Shown: positions 1-6,741 of the stretch, piece after piece | Layout of the letters: each line of letters opens with the position of its first letter | How positions within the stretch are numbered: the first letter of the stretch is position 1 | Assembly: GCA_963578625.1 (NCBI GenBank) | Contig: CAUZEO010000185.1 | Coordinates: 1 to 10,312 of the forward strand | DNA from: CAUZEO01 sp963578625 | GTDB taxonomy: Bacteria > Verrucomicrobiota > Kiritimatiellia > SLOV01 | Length of the DNA stretch: 10,312 nucleotides | Reading direction: 5' to 3' | The notes under the pieces: generated by a model | Database searches by the model: none | What the model saw: only the letters and a program-made list of their open reading frames with translations | What the model was told of the DNA's origin: nothing | Program-made: the position numbers and the translations under genes

Positions 1-1119
1 AAATCGCCTACGCTCCAGGTGTGGGAACGAAATCCGTTCTATCCGAAGATCGATCCGGAAGGAAATCAACTCCCCTACATGGACCGCATCCAAGTGATGA
101 TGGTGGAAAACAAAGAGGTGATCGCGGCCAAAACCGCGACTGGGCAGGTTCATTTTTCCGGCAATTCAATCGAAACCCAGGATATCGCCCTGTTCAAAAT
201 GGGGCAGCGGGCCAACAACTACCGCACCTATGTCTGGAACAGAATCTACGGTGTGGACGTGGTCATTCAACCCAACCTGACCTGCATCGATCCGGAGCTG
301 CGTGACATGTTTCGGGATTTCCGTTTCCGCAAGGCATTGTCGTTCGCCATCAACCGCGAGGAAATCAACACCATCGTCTATTTTGGCCGCGCCACGCCAC
401 GGCAGACCACCGTCATTCCATCGAGCCGGTTTTTCGAACCGGAATTTGCGGATGCCTATATCGAGTACCGGCCGGATGAGGCAAGACGGCTGCTGGACGA
501 GATGGGGATCCAGGACCGGAACAACGACGGCATTCGCGAACGCCATGACGGAAAACCGCTGAGCATCACGCTGGAGTTCTTCGATTTCGAAACTCCGAAA
601 GGAATCACAATGGAGCTGGTTTCCGAATATTGGCGGGACATTGGAATCCAACTCAACCTGAAACAGGTTGCGCCGGGCCTGCAAGGATCACGAGCCCGCG
701 CGAACCAGATGGAAATGACTCTCTGGCACGCAGACCGAACGTCGGACATCCTCTTTCCCTCGGAACCATTCTGGTTCGTACCCATGCACAATAGCTGGGA
801 AGAGTGCCACTGGCCGCTCTGGTCCACTTACTACCTCAGCGATGGCGAGCGCGGCGAAGCTCCCCCGCCCCAACTCCAGCAACTGGTCGACTGGTGGCGG
901 GAGATGACAACCATTCAAGATGCCGGCCGGCGAATCGAATTGGGAAAGAAAATCCTTCGTTCGCATGCGGAAAACCTGTGGACGATTGGAACTCTCGGCC
1001 TCTCGCCAAAACCGGTAGTCGTACACAATTCGCTCCACAACATCCCGGTCCGAGGATACTGGGGATGGGATAATCGTTGGACACTGCCGTATCATCCGGA
1101 GACGTGGTTTCTAGAGTGA
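1..1119 (+). CDS. ABC transporter family-5 solute-binding protein (Dpp/Opp type), C-terminal part
   Basis: This is the extracytoplasmic binding protein of a peptide- or oligosaccharide-type ABC importer; it captures ligand and delivers it to the two permeases encoded next. The frame is open to the first base, so the start and signal peptide lie outside the window and about 372 residues remain. The stretch KIDPEGNQLPYMDRI near the visible N-terminus is typical of SBP_bac_5 proteins. It is followed by FRKALSFAINREEI, the usual helix of this family, and by a run of predicted lobe-II segments (EARRLLDEMGI, DGKPLSITLEF, YWRDIGIQLNLKQV). The C-terminal part is rich in Trp. Family members bind di- and oligopeptides, nickel or oligosaccharides, and the ligand cannot be told here; carbohydrate-linked neighbours make a sugar or glycopeptide plausible. 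The TGA stop at 1117-1119 overlaps the GTG start of the next gene, which indicates translational coupling. Confidence 0.93.
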   Translation, partial: KSPTLQVWERNPFYPKIDPEGNQLPYMDRIQVMMVENKEVIAAKTATGQVHFSGNSIETQDIALFKMGQRANNYRTYVWNRIYGVDVVIQPNLTCIDPELRDMFRDFRFRKALSFAINREEINTIVYFGRATPRQTTVIPSSRFFEPEFADAYIEYRPDEARRLLDEMGIQDRNNDGIRERHDGKPLSITLEFFDFETPKGITMELVSEYWRDIGIQLNLKQVAPGLQGSRARANQMEMTLWHADRTSDILFPSEPFWFVPMHNSWEECHWPLWSTYYLSDGERGEAPPPQLQQLVDWWREMTTIQDAGRRIELGKKILRSHAENLWTIGTLGLSPKPVVVHNSLHNIPVRGYWGWDNRWTLPYHPETWFLE

Positions 1120-2099
1120 TCAAATACATCACACGCCGCATCCTCGGAATGATCCCCACTCTCCTGGTGATCTCGATCATCAGCTTTGTCCTGATTCAGC
1201 TCCCGCCGGGGGACATTATTGAATCCACTCTTCAGGATCTTCAGCAGCAGGGCCACCGTGTCTCCGCCGAACAAATCGAGGCGTTGCGGGTGATGTACCA
1301 CTTGGACGATCCGCTGGTTGTGCAATATTTCCGATGGATCACCGGATTCGTGCGCGGCGATATGGGATACTCAATTGTCTACCAGCAATCGGTCAATCGA
1401 TTGATTGGAGAGCGGGTGCTGCTTACGGTGCTGATCGCCATCTCGAGTCTCCTCTTGACCTGGGTCCTGGCCCTTCCGATCGGCATCTACTCCGCAGTGA
1501 AGCAATACTCCCCGCTGGATTATCTCTTTACCGTGTTCGCAATGCTGGGAATGGCGGTCCCAAGCTTCATGCTGGCGCTCCTGGTGATGTATGGCGCCCA
1601 TCAATGGTTCGGGATCAGTATCGGAGGTCTTTTCTCCCCGGAGTACATGGACGCGTCCTGGAGTCCGGCCCGGCTTATAGACCTCATGAAGCACATCTGG
1701 GCGCCCGCCGTGGTTTTGGGCGTCGCGGGCACCGCCAGCATGGTCCGCGTCATGCGCGCAAACCTGCTGGACGAAATCAATAAGCCCTATGTCATCGCCG
1801 CCCGCGCACGGGGCGTTCGCCCGGTCACGCTGATTTTGAAGTATCCGGTGAGGATTGCCATTAATCCGTTCATCAGCACTATCGGCTGGACACTGCCCGC
1901 GATTTTTTCCGGCTCTGCGATCGTGTCTGTCGTCATGGACCTGCCCACCACCGGCCCCCTGCTGCTGAATGCCCTGATGGTGCAGGACATGTATCTGGCC
2001 GGAAGTTTCATCCTGATTCTCAGCACGCTGACCGTCATCGGCACGTTGATCTCGGACCTCATGTTGGCGGTTGTCGATCCAAGGATACGCCATGAGTAG
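1116..2099 (+). CDS. ABC transporter permease, DppB/OppB-like
   Basis: Inner-membrane permease, 327 aa, forming half of the translocation channel of the importer. The N-terminus MIKYITRRILGMIPTLLVIS is the hallmark start of DppB-type permeases. Hydrophobic segments lie near residues 11-29, 101-123, 136-160, 195-210, 255-275 and 295-318. The cytoplasmic EAA loop that contacts the ATPase is seen at about 224-246 (YVIAARARGVRPVTLILKYP). The usual RVMRANLLDE stretch precedes it and DPRIRHE ends the protein, as in the family. I chose GTG 1116 over the upstream TTG at 1077 because it gives the canonical N-terminus and a 4-bp GTGA overlap with the binding-protein stop. The Shine-Dalgarno signal is weak, fitting translational coupling. 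It overlaps the next gene by 8 bp. The assignment is secure; the substrate is unknown. Confidence 0.95.
   Translation: MIKYITRRILGMIPTLLVISIISFVLIQLPPGDIIESTLQDLQQQGHRVSAEQIEALRVMYHLDDPLVVQYFRWITGFVRGDMGYSIVYQQSVNRLIGERVLLTVLIAISSLLLTWVLALPIGIYSAVKQYSPLDYLFTVFAMLGMAVPSFMLALLVMYGAHQWFGISIGGLFSPEYMDASWSPARLIDLMKHIWAPAVVLGVAGTASMVRVMRANLLDEINKPYVIAARARGVRPVTLILKYPVRIAINPFISTIGWTLPAIFSGSAIVSVVMDLPTTGPLLLNALMVQDMYLAGSFILILSTLTVIGTLISDLMLAVVDPRIRHE
2081..2085 (+). promoter_or_regulatory. Ribosome binding site of the second permease
   Basis: AAGGA lies six bases before ATG 2092, inside the end of the previous permease gene. It fixes the start at 2092 rather than the in-frame TTG at 2071, which has no such signal. 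Confidence 0.7.
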
Positions 2100-3228
2100 T
2101 AGGGAAAAACCAGCGGTGGGCGCCCCCACTGAAATCACCGGCGTCAAGGATCTCGGCTCCGCCTCACAATGGAAATTGATGTGGCTGCGGTTCAAGCGCC
2201 ATCGCCTCGCACTGTTTTCCGCCGTGGTCCTGCTCGTGATGTACTTCATGGCCGCGCTTTGCGAAATCATCGCCCCCTACGACCCCAATGAGCGAAATCC
2301 CCGTTGCGTGGAATGCCCGCCGCAACGCATCCGACTCATCGATGCGGAAGGACGATTCCATCTGCGACCATTCGTTTATCAGTACCACTTGGAGATCGAT
2401 CCGGAAACATGGCAGCGTGTCTACACTCCGAATCCGGATAAAATGGTTCCCGTCACCCTTTGGAAGAAGGGCTCGTCATATAAATTCTGGAGAATCGTCG
2501 AGGGAGACCGGCACTTGTTCGGCGTGCAGGACGGCGGGTACATCCACCTGCTCGGAACCGACAAATTGGGGCGTGACCTGTTCAGCCGAATTCTCTACGG
2601 CGGCCGAATTTCATTATCCGTGGGACTCATCGGTGTCGCTCTCACACTCTTCATTGGCATCATCCTTGGAGGCATTTCAGGATACTTCGGCGGTCTCACC
2701 GACTACCTGATCCAGCGTTCCATCGAGATTCTTCAATGCATTCCCCAGCTTCCACTCTGGATGACCCTGAGCGCCGCGCTGCCACCCGTCTGGTCCGGCC
2801 TGAAAGTCTATTTCGGCATTACAATCATCCTCTCCTTTCTCGGGTGGACTGGACTCGCCCGGGTGGTCCGCGGCAAGTTCCTGTCATTACGCGAGGAAGA
2901 CTTCGTAGTCGCCGCCGAAGTTGCGGGAGCGCGCCGGGGACGCATCATCCTGCGTCACATGCTGCCGTCATTCATGAGTCACATCATCACCGCCGCGACA
3001 CTGGCGGTTCCCGGTATGATCCTGGGCGAGACCGCCCTGAGCTTCCTTGGAATCGGTCTGCGTGCGCCCATCGTGAGCTGGGGTGTTCTGCTTCAGCGCG
3101 CCCAAAACTACCAGGCTGTCGTGATGGCACCGTGGCTGTTACTCCCCGGTGTTTGCGTCATCATCGTGGTGCTGGCGTTCAACCTGGTCGGCGACGGCCT
3201 GCGTGACGCCGCGGATCCATATCATTGA
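2092..3228 (+). CDS. ABC transporter permease, DppC/OppC-like, with enlarged external loop
   Basis: Second inner-membrane permease of the importer, 378 aa, pairing with the DppB-like subunit. It has a cytoplasmic N-terminal stretch, a first membrane segment near residues 40-62, then the diagnostic motif HLLGTDKLGRDLFSRILYGG (152-171). The remaining membrane segments follow from about 174. The EAA loop is at about 269-292 (EDFVVAAEVAGARRGRIILR then HMLP). ETALSFLGIGL (313-323) and the C-terminal FNLVGDGLRDAADP are also family signatures. DppC proteins are usually close to 300 aa; the extra length is an insertion of roughly 90 residues between the first membrane segment and the GTDKLGRD motif, predicted outside the cytoplasm. 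It contains a Cys pair (RCVEC, 71-75) and many charged and aromatic residues. Start ATG 2092 is supported by AAGGA. The expected ATPase genes do not follow, so they must lie upstream of the window or elsewhere. Confidence 0.95.
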   Translation: MSSREKPAVGAPTEITGVKDLGSASQWKLMWLRFKRHRLALFSAVVLLVMYFMAALCEIIAPYDPNERNPRCVECPPQRIRLIDAEGRFHLRPFVYQYHLEIDPETWQRVYTPNPDKMVPVTLWKKGSSYKFWRIVEGDRHLFGVQDGGYIHLLGTDKLGRDLFSRILYGGRISLSVGLIGVALTLFIGIILGGISGYFGGLTDYLIQRSIEILQCIPQLPLWMTLSAALPPVWSGLKVYFGITIILSFLGWTGLARVVRGKFLSLREEDFVVAAEVAGARRGRIILRHMLPSFMSHIITAATLAVPGMILGETALSFLGIGLRAPIVSWGVLLQRAQNYQAVVMAPWLLLPGVCVIIVVLAFNLVGDGLRDAADPYH

Positions 3229-3230
3229 GC

Positions 3231-3259
3231 GAGCGATGCGCCGCAGGGTGCTGTCGCTC
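3231..3259 (+). terminator. Hairpin just after the transporter operon, candidate terminator
   Basis: GAGCGA (3231-3236) pairs perfectly with TCGCTC (3254-3259). An inner stem GCGCC/GGTGC (one G-U pair) closes a GCAG loop, giving an 11-bp stem with a small internal bulge. It begins two bases after the permease stop. No T-run follows, so it is not a classical Rho-independent terminator; it may act as an imperfect terminator or a 3'-end protecting stem. Confidence 0.45.
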
Positions 3260-3280
3260 CGATGGAGAGCGGTTCATCAT

Positions 3281-3312
3281 CCCGCCATTCCCGGGAACGG
3301 CGGGGACCGCCG
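3281..3312. repeat. GC-rich palindrome with an overlapping second stem
   Basis: Bases 3281-3304 form a 24-base near-perfect palindrome (CCCGCC, TTCCCGGGAA core, GGCGGG) with a single mismatched pair. Its right arm can instead form a second hairpin, CGGCGG (3298-3303) with CCGCCG (3307-3312) around a GGA loop. The two structures exclude each other. It is either a second structure at the operon 3' end or a copy of a dispersed palindromic repeat; only one copy is visible here. Confidence 0.5.
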
Positions 3313-3382
3313 TACTTGAGAATGAATTGATCAGGACTTACGTCTGAAGTGCCATTTCCGTTTGACTACCCGATATCCTTCA

Positions 3383-3411
3383 TTGACATGATGTAATTCC
3401 TGCGCTAGCTT
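3383..3411 (+). promoter_or_regulatory. Possible sigma70-like promoter before the secreted ORF
   Basis: A perfect TTGACA (3383-3388) is followed after 17 bases by TAGCTT (3406-3411), a weak -10 match (3 of 6). Transcription would begin within a few bases of ATG 3420, giving an almost leaderless message. This fits the lack of a Shine-Dalgarno sequence before that start. An isolated TGTAAT at 3392-3397 is a better -10 box, but its nearest TTGACT (3362-3367) is too far away, at 24 bases. Confidence 0.3.
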
Positions 3412-3419
3412 AGAAAATC

Positions 3420-3773
3420 ATGTCGATCCTGAAACCAAACAGCTTGCGATTGGTTGACCTGGTTCCCCTCGCTCTCCTGCTGGTGTTCCAGACTTGCCTG
3501 CCCCTGCATGCGGCCCAGCTCGCGGAACTCCCACCGCCTGAGAACAGCCCGATTACTGCGCCCTCCGGGGATTCCCCGGAATGCAAGGCAACGCCCTCTT
3601 CAAAGGGCAAATGCAAATGTTGCGAGGATCCCGGGAAAACAGCCGGAGACCAACCCCTGGCAACGAAGCCCTTGGAGTCGGCCCCGCGCACGGAAAAATT
3701 CGGCACCGAACCCTGGCCGGGACAGAAAAAAAAGGCCGGTTTACCCCGCCCCGTCTCGGTCGTTCCGGTCTGA
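3420..3773 (+). CDS. Small secreted protein with Cys cluster; possible N-terminal half of a split barrel gene
   Basis: 117 aa, not recognised as a family. The N-terminus has a basic start, a hydrophobic core (about 13-28, VDLVPLALLL then VFQTC) and a likely signal-peptidase site after LHA or LHAA (residue 31-32), so the product should be exported. The mature part is disordered in appearance, rich in Pro, Lys and Gly, with a tight Cys group KGKCKCCED (62-70) and a basic GQKKKAG near the end. There is no lipobox. No Shine-Dalgarno sequence precedes ATG 3420. It stops at TGA 3771; after a second in-frame TGA at 3780, the same frame continues into the barrel-like ORF at 3801. Taken alone it lacks a folded domain, so it may be the export signal plus linker of a disrupted 306-residue outer-membrane protein. 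Alternatively it is a genuine small exported protein. Confidence 0.55.
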   Translation: MSILKPNSLRLVDLVPLALLLVFQTCLPLHAAQLAELPPPENSPITAPSGDSPECKATPSSKGKCKCCEDPGKTAGDQPLATKPLESAPRTEKFGTEPWPGQKKKAGLPRPVSVVPV

Positions 3774-3785
3774 GGATTGTGACCT

Positions 3786-3793
3786 GGAGAAGG
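3786..3793 (+). promoter_or_regulatory. Ribosome binding site of the barrel-like ORF
   Basis: GGAGAAGG ends seven bases before GTG 3801. It is the strongest Shine-Dalgarno sequence in this part of the window and supports initiation at that GTG, independent of the upstream ORF. Confidence 0.5.
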
Positions 3794-3800
3794 CGGCACC

Positions 3801-4340
3801 GTGCGTGGCGCGAGACTGGCTGGAGATACCACAAAACTCATTTTTTCTTTCCGCTGGATTCCCGAGAAGGATGACAACGGTCAGATTTACTTTGCCCTTC
3901 GATACGTGGTTCATCCGGATGTTTCGATCGGCTTCGATGTCCGCCCCTTGACCGGCGATGTCGGATTCCTTGCGACATGGCGTGCCCTCGAGGAGACGGA
4001 ACGCCGGCCGGCCCTCGTGTTGGGCACCAGCAACGATGATTTCACCGTCGGCGGGGTGGAAGAGAACAGCCAGACCCTGTACGGCATGCTGGCCAAAAGT
4101 CTGTTCAATGTCGGGCCGGTACATGTTGCGCCGTATGCCGGCGCCGCCTGGATCTTCGAATTGGAAGAGCTACGCCCGTTAGGAGGCGTCAACCTGGGAT
4201 TTCAGAATTTCTCGACGCTGGTGCAGTACAGCGGAACAGACACCCATTTGAATGTGTCGTACCGGCACGAAAAGAACGTGCTCAGCGTTATCTACTGGGG
4301 ACTCAAGTACCCGGGCCTCGCGTACACACGGAGATTTTAG
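3801..4340 (+). CDS. Putative outer-membrane beta-barrel fragment without signal peptide
   Basis: 179 aa from GTG 3801. The composition is that of an outer-membrane barrel: alternating polar and hydrophobic strands with Gly and aromatic residues (YFALRYVVHPDVSIGFDVRP, FSTLVQYSGTDTHLNVSYRH, VLSVIYWGLKYPGLAYTRRF). It ends in Phe, as the terminal strand of such barrels commonly does. The pattern recalls YjbH-like and other small bacterial barrels, but I cannot name a family. There is no signal peptide, which is unexpected for an outer-membrane protein; one is present in the same frame upstream (3420), separated by TGA codons at 3771 and 3780. A good Shine-Dalgarno sequence precedes the GTG. Either this is the second gene of a pair or the 3' part of a gene broken by nonsense mutations. 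Its last 38 bp overlap the tail of the convergent 812-aa gene. Coding is likely; an intact function is uncertain. Confidence 0.6.
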   Translation: MRGARLAGDTTKLIFSFRWIPEKDDNGQIYFALRYVVHPDVSIGFDVRPLTGDVGFLATWRALEETERRPALVLGTSNDDFTVGGVEENSQTLYGMLAKSLFNVGPVHVAPYAGAAWIFELEELRPLGGVNLGFQNFSTLVQYSGTDTHLNVSYRHEKNVLSVIYWGLKYPGLAYTRRF

Positions 4341-6741
4341 ACGGCTGTTCGATATCGATCAGCACGTGCTCAATGCGCTGGTCACGACGAATGTCCAAGC
4401 CCAGCTCCCGAACCACAACTCGTCGTCGCGCTGCGTCACCCGGCTCCACCCGAAGCTTGTTCTTCCGGCGAGTCAGTGTTCCACCCAACGCGATCCACCC
4501 GAAGTCCGGATCATTCACGACATAGCAGGCGGAGTTGTAGACCGCCGCGGACAGGCCGACCCCCGCATCGCCACTGTACTGGTTGAACCCGAAATTCGGG
4601 CTGGTCGGATTCGGCGTGAAACACATGGCCGCGCGCCCATGGCGATCAATCAGCGCCCACTGGCCACGAAGCCCGCCGACTCCGAGCGCGAGTTGGAGCG
4701 GGTCCCCGGTCGCTTCGTACTCGTCCAGCAGCGTGGTGTTGTTGATGCCTACGCTGTAGTGCAGACAGGTCTCGGCGAGATCGGTCCAGTGCCGGTACGG
4801 ATCGTGGCCGATCGCGTCCCACCACCGCTTTTCCGATGCATATTGATACCACGTCGGCTGCGGGCCCCGGGCGGAGATGATAATGTCGCTGACGGCCCTC
4901 GCACCGCGCCGGTCGCCGGCCAATCGACGGGCATGAGCATATTCCGTGAGGCAAACATTGTCGTACCCGTTGTTGGCCGGTCGCGGCGGATCTACCCTGG
5001 CAACGCGCCTTCGCCTCGTTTCAAGTTTCCTCAATAAAGGTTCGAACTCGGAATCCAGTCCCGTCATTCGGCACGCATCGATCATATCGGAAATCAATTC
5101 ACCCCCGATGTGAGCAATGGGAAGAAGTGCCGGCCGGCCATGCTCGAACATGCCCTCCAGCGAATTCATCGCGAGCCGCAGCCATTCCTGTGCAGGTCCG
5201 AATCGAGGCCACCGCAAATGCAGCCGGTACATGGCATAGTAGAAATTGGCAAAGTGAACGTAATTGAAGGTGCGGTGCTCCGCCGCCGGAGGAAGCCACC
5301 AATAAATCTCACCGGTTTTCCGATTGTGAAGCTTCCGCAGGAATCCGCCGGCGTAGTCTTTCAGGCGCAGGACTTCGCCCTCGTTCGGGTCGAGGAAATT
5401 CTTCTCGGCCAGAAAACGTGCCTCGCAGATTCCTCCTTCGTAGCATCCGCATCCCCAAAGATCGCTGAGCTTCGCGACCAGCTCGCCCGAGGGATTGTGG
5501 CGAATCAGGATCGCTCCGTTCAGGGTGTTCCGAGGACGCTTGAAATACTGCTCCCCATCGATCCGGCGGGCGCGGCTGCGCATGAGGTCAGGGAGCGGCT
5601 GCACCCCGAACAGCTGGATCCTCGTCTGTCGACCGTCGGGACGGCGCAGATCGCAATGGCTCGGGCCATGGCGCTTGGTCGACAACTCAAAACACTGGCG
5701 GCCGGACGACGACGGGATCTTGCGCACTGCGACTCCGGGTCCAGGCTTCGGCACGACCTGCTCCCGGCAGGCAACCGCCAGGTATGCCGCGTCGTCGTGG
5801 GGAATGACCGGAGAAGGAAGCAGGCGTATGCCGACCTGCCCGGTCTTGTGTTGCCGGGAAACGATATGCTCCCGGTTCGGTAGCCAGCACATCGTCCAGC
5901 CGAATCGTACCGTTTCTCCGGCGGAAATCGTGATCGCTTTGACCGGCGTCGGCCAGGAAGTCCGGCCATGTCTTTCCAGCAGCGATTCCGCGGCCGCGAA
6001 CATGCGGAGGACGCCGGGCCAGGGAAAGTGGTTCCCGATAGATTTGTGGTTTGCACATGCTTTCTTATCACGCGCCGGCGGCAGGTAGGGAGCGCGATCC
6101 GTAAATGGAATGCGATCCGTGTATTGGATGTAATCGTAGTCGTAGTAACCAATCGGGGTCTGATGGTCCGCGGCGAGAAACAGGCTCTCCCCTTCCCGCC
6201 CGACGCGCTCGGCCAGAACCCAACTGGAGAAGCCGCCCGCATACGGGTGCTCGATCACCTGTTGCCGGTACATTCGCAAAAGATTGCGTTTTGTGCGCTT
6301 GCAGCGGCCATAGTTGGTGTTCAGCGGAAACAGCCAGCCCAGTTCCCCAAGTCGGACTCGTCTGCGGCCAGGATTATGCAATTCCCAAACCGCCGACAAT
6401 TCAGACGCGCGAAGGGTCCATCGCACTGTCGCCTCGAGGCGGGATGACCCGATGACGATCCCGCCGGTGACGGAAACCGAGCGTTTTCCCGCGGAGATCT
6501 CCTCCGGCTGCGCGTCCGGGGACGGCCACCGCACGGGCTCGCTCCAACCTTCCGGCCCCGCGGCCGTCACCTGCAGAACCCCGAACCCGATGGACGGCTC
6601 CGTGGCCATGAGAACCATATTTTGGGGAGTGGCCAACCATTCGGTTCCGAACGGATCACCGGGCCGGCGAAGGGAAGAGGGACGGCCAAATTTTCGGCCG
6701 AACATCACACTGAAATTCTTGTTTTCAAGCTGAATACTCAT
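4303..6741 (-). CDS. Unrecognised 812-aa protein, glycosidase-like in architecture
   Basis: 812 aa, start at 6741, stop at 4303-4305. No signal peptide or membrane segment is seen, so it is probably cytoplasmic. The N-terminal ~300 residues look like beta-sandwich sequence (SVSVTGGIVIGSSRLEATV, AVWELHNPGRRRVRLGELGW). From about 400 to 690 the sequence looks helical, with many Trp, Tyr, His and acidic residues: CGCYEGGICEARFLAEKN (431-448), YWWLPPAAEHRTFNYVHFAN (480-499), WWDAIGHDPYRHWTDLAETC (640-659). The last ~120 residues return to strands (SPNFGFNQYSGDAGVGLSAA, 714-733). A beta-sandwich followed by an (alpha/alpha)-type domain is typical of several glycoside hydrolase and lyase families. 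A DUF5695-like assignment came to mind, but I cannot confirm it and name no catalytic residues. The start is preceded only by a weak AGAGA. Coding is strongly supported by length and composition. Its last dozen codons run antisense into the barrel ORF. Confidence 0.85.
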   Translation of the reverse strand: MSIQLENKNFSVMFGRKFGRPSSLRRPGDPFGTEWLATPQNMVLMATEPSIGFGVLQVTAAGPEGWSEPVRWPSPDAQPEEISAGKRSVSVTGGIVIGSSRLEATVRWTLRASELSAVWELHNPGRRRVRLGELGWLFPLNTNYGRCKRTKRNLLRMYRQQVIEHPYAGGFSSWVLAERVGREGESLFLAADHQTPIGYYDYDYIQYTDRIPFTDRAPYLPPARDKKACANHKSIGNHFPWPGVLRMFAAAESLLERHGRTSWPTPVKAITISAGETVRFGWTMCWLPNREHIVSRQHKTGQVGIRLLPSPVIPHDDAAYLAVACREQVVPKPGPGVAVRKIPSSSGRQCFELSTKRHGPSHCDLRRPDGRQTRIQLFGVQPLPDLMRSRARRIDGEQYFKRPRNTLNGAILIRHNPSGELVAKLSDLWGCGCYEGGICEARFLAEKNFLDPNEGEVLRLKDYAGGFLRKLHNRKTGEIYWWLPPAAEHRTFNYVHFANFYYAMYRLHLRWPRFGPAQEWLRLAMNSLEGMFEHGRPALLPIAHIGGELISDMIDACRMTGLDSEFEPLLRKLETRRRRVARVDPPRPANNGYDNVCLTEYAHARRLAGDRRGARAVSDIIISARGPQPTWYQYASEKRWWDAIGHDPYRHWTDLAETCLHYSVGINNTTLLDEYEATGDPLQLALGVGGLRGQWALIDRHGRAAMCFTPNPTSPNFGFNQYSGDAGVGLSAAVYNSACYVVNDPDFGWIALGGTLTRRKNKLRVEPGDAARRRVVVRELGLDIRRDQRIEHVLIDIEQPSKISVCTRGPGT

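Noticed and set aside
1371..2270. A 299-codon open frame on the minus strand
   Set aside because: It is antisense to two permease genes; the product is Gln-, His- and Asp-rich with no motif.
3771..3782. Selenocysteine insertion or TGA reassignment joining the two ORFs
   Set aside because: Other genes here end in TGA (1117, 3226), so TGA is a normal stop. I see no obvious SECIS-like hairpin directly after, and the surrounding residues do not look like a redox site.
5110..6447. Several plus-strand open frames of 100-260 codons
   Set aside because: They lie opposite the 812-aa gene, whose frame is continuous and of natural composition; none shows a motif, ribosome site or plausible fold.
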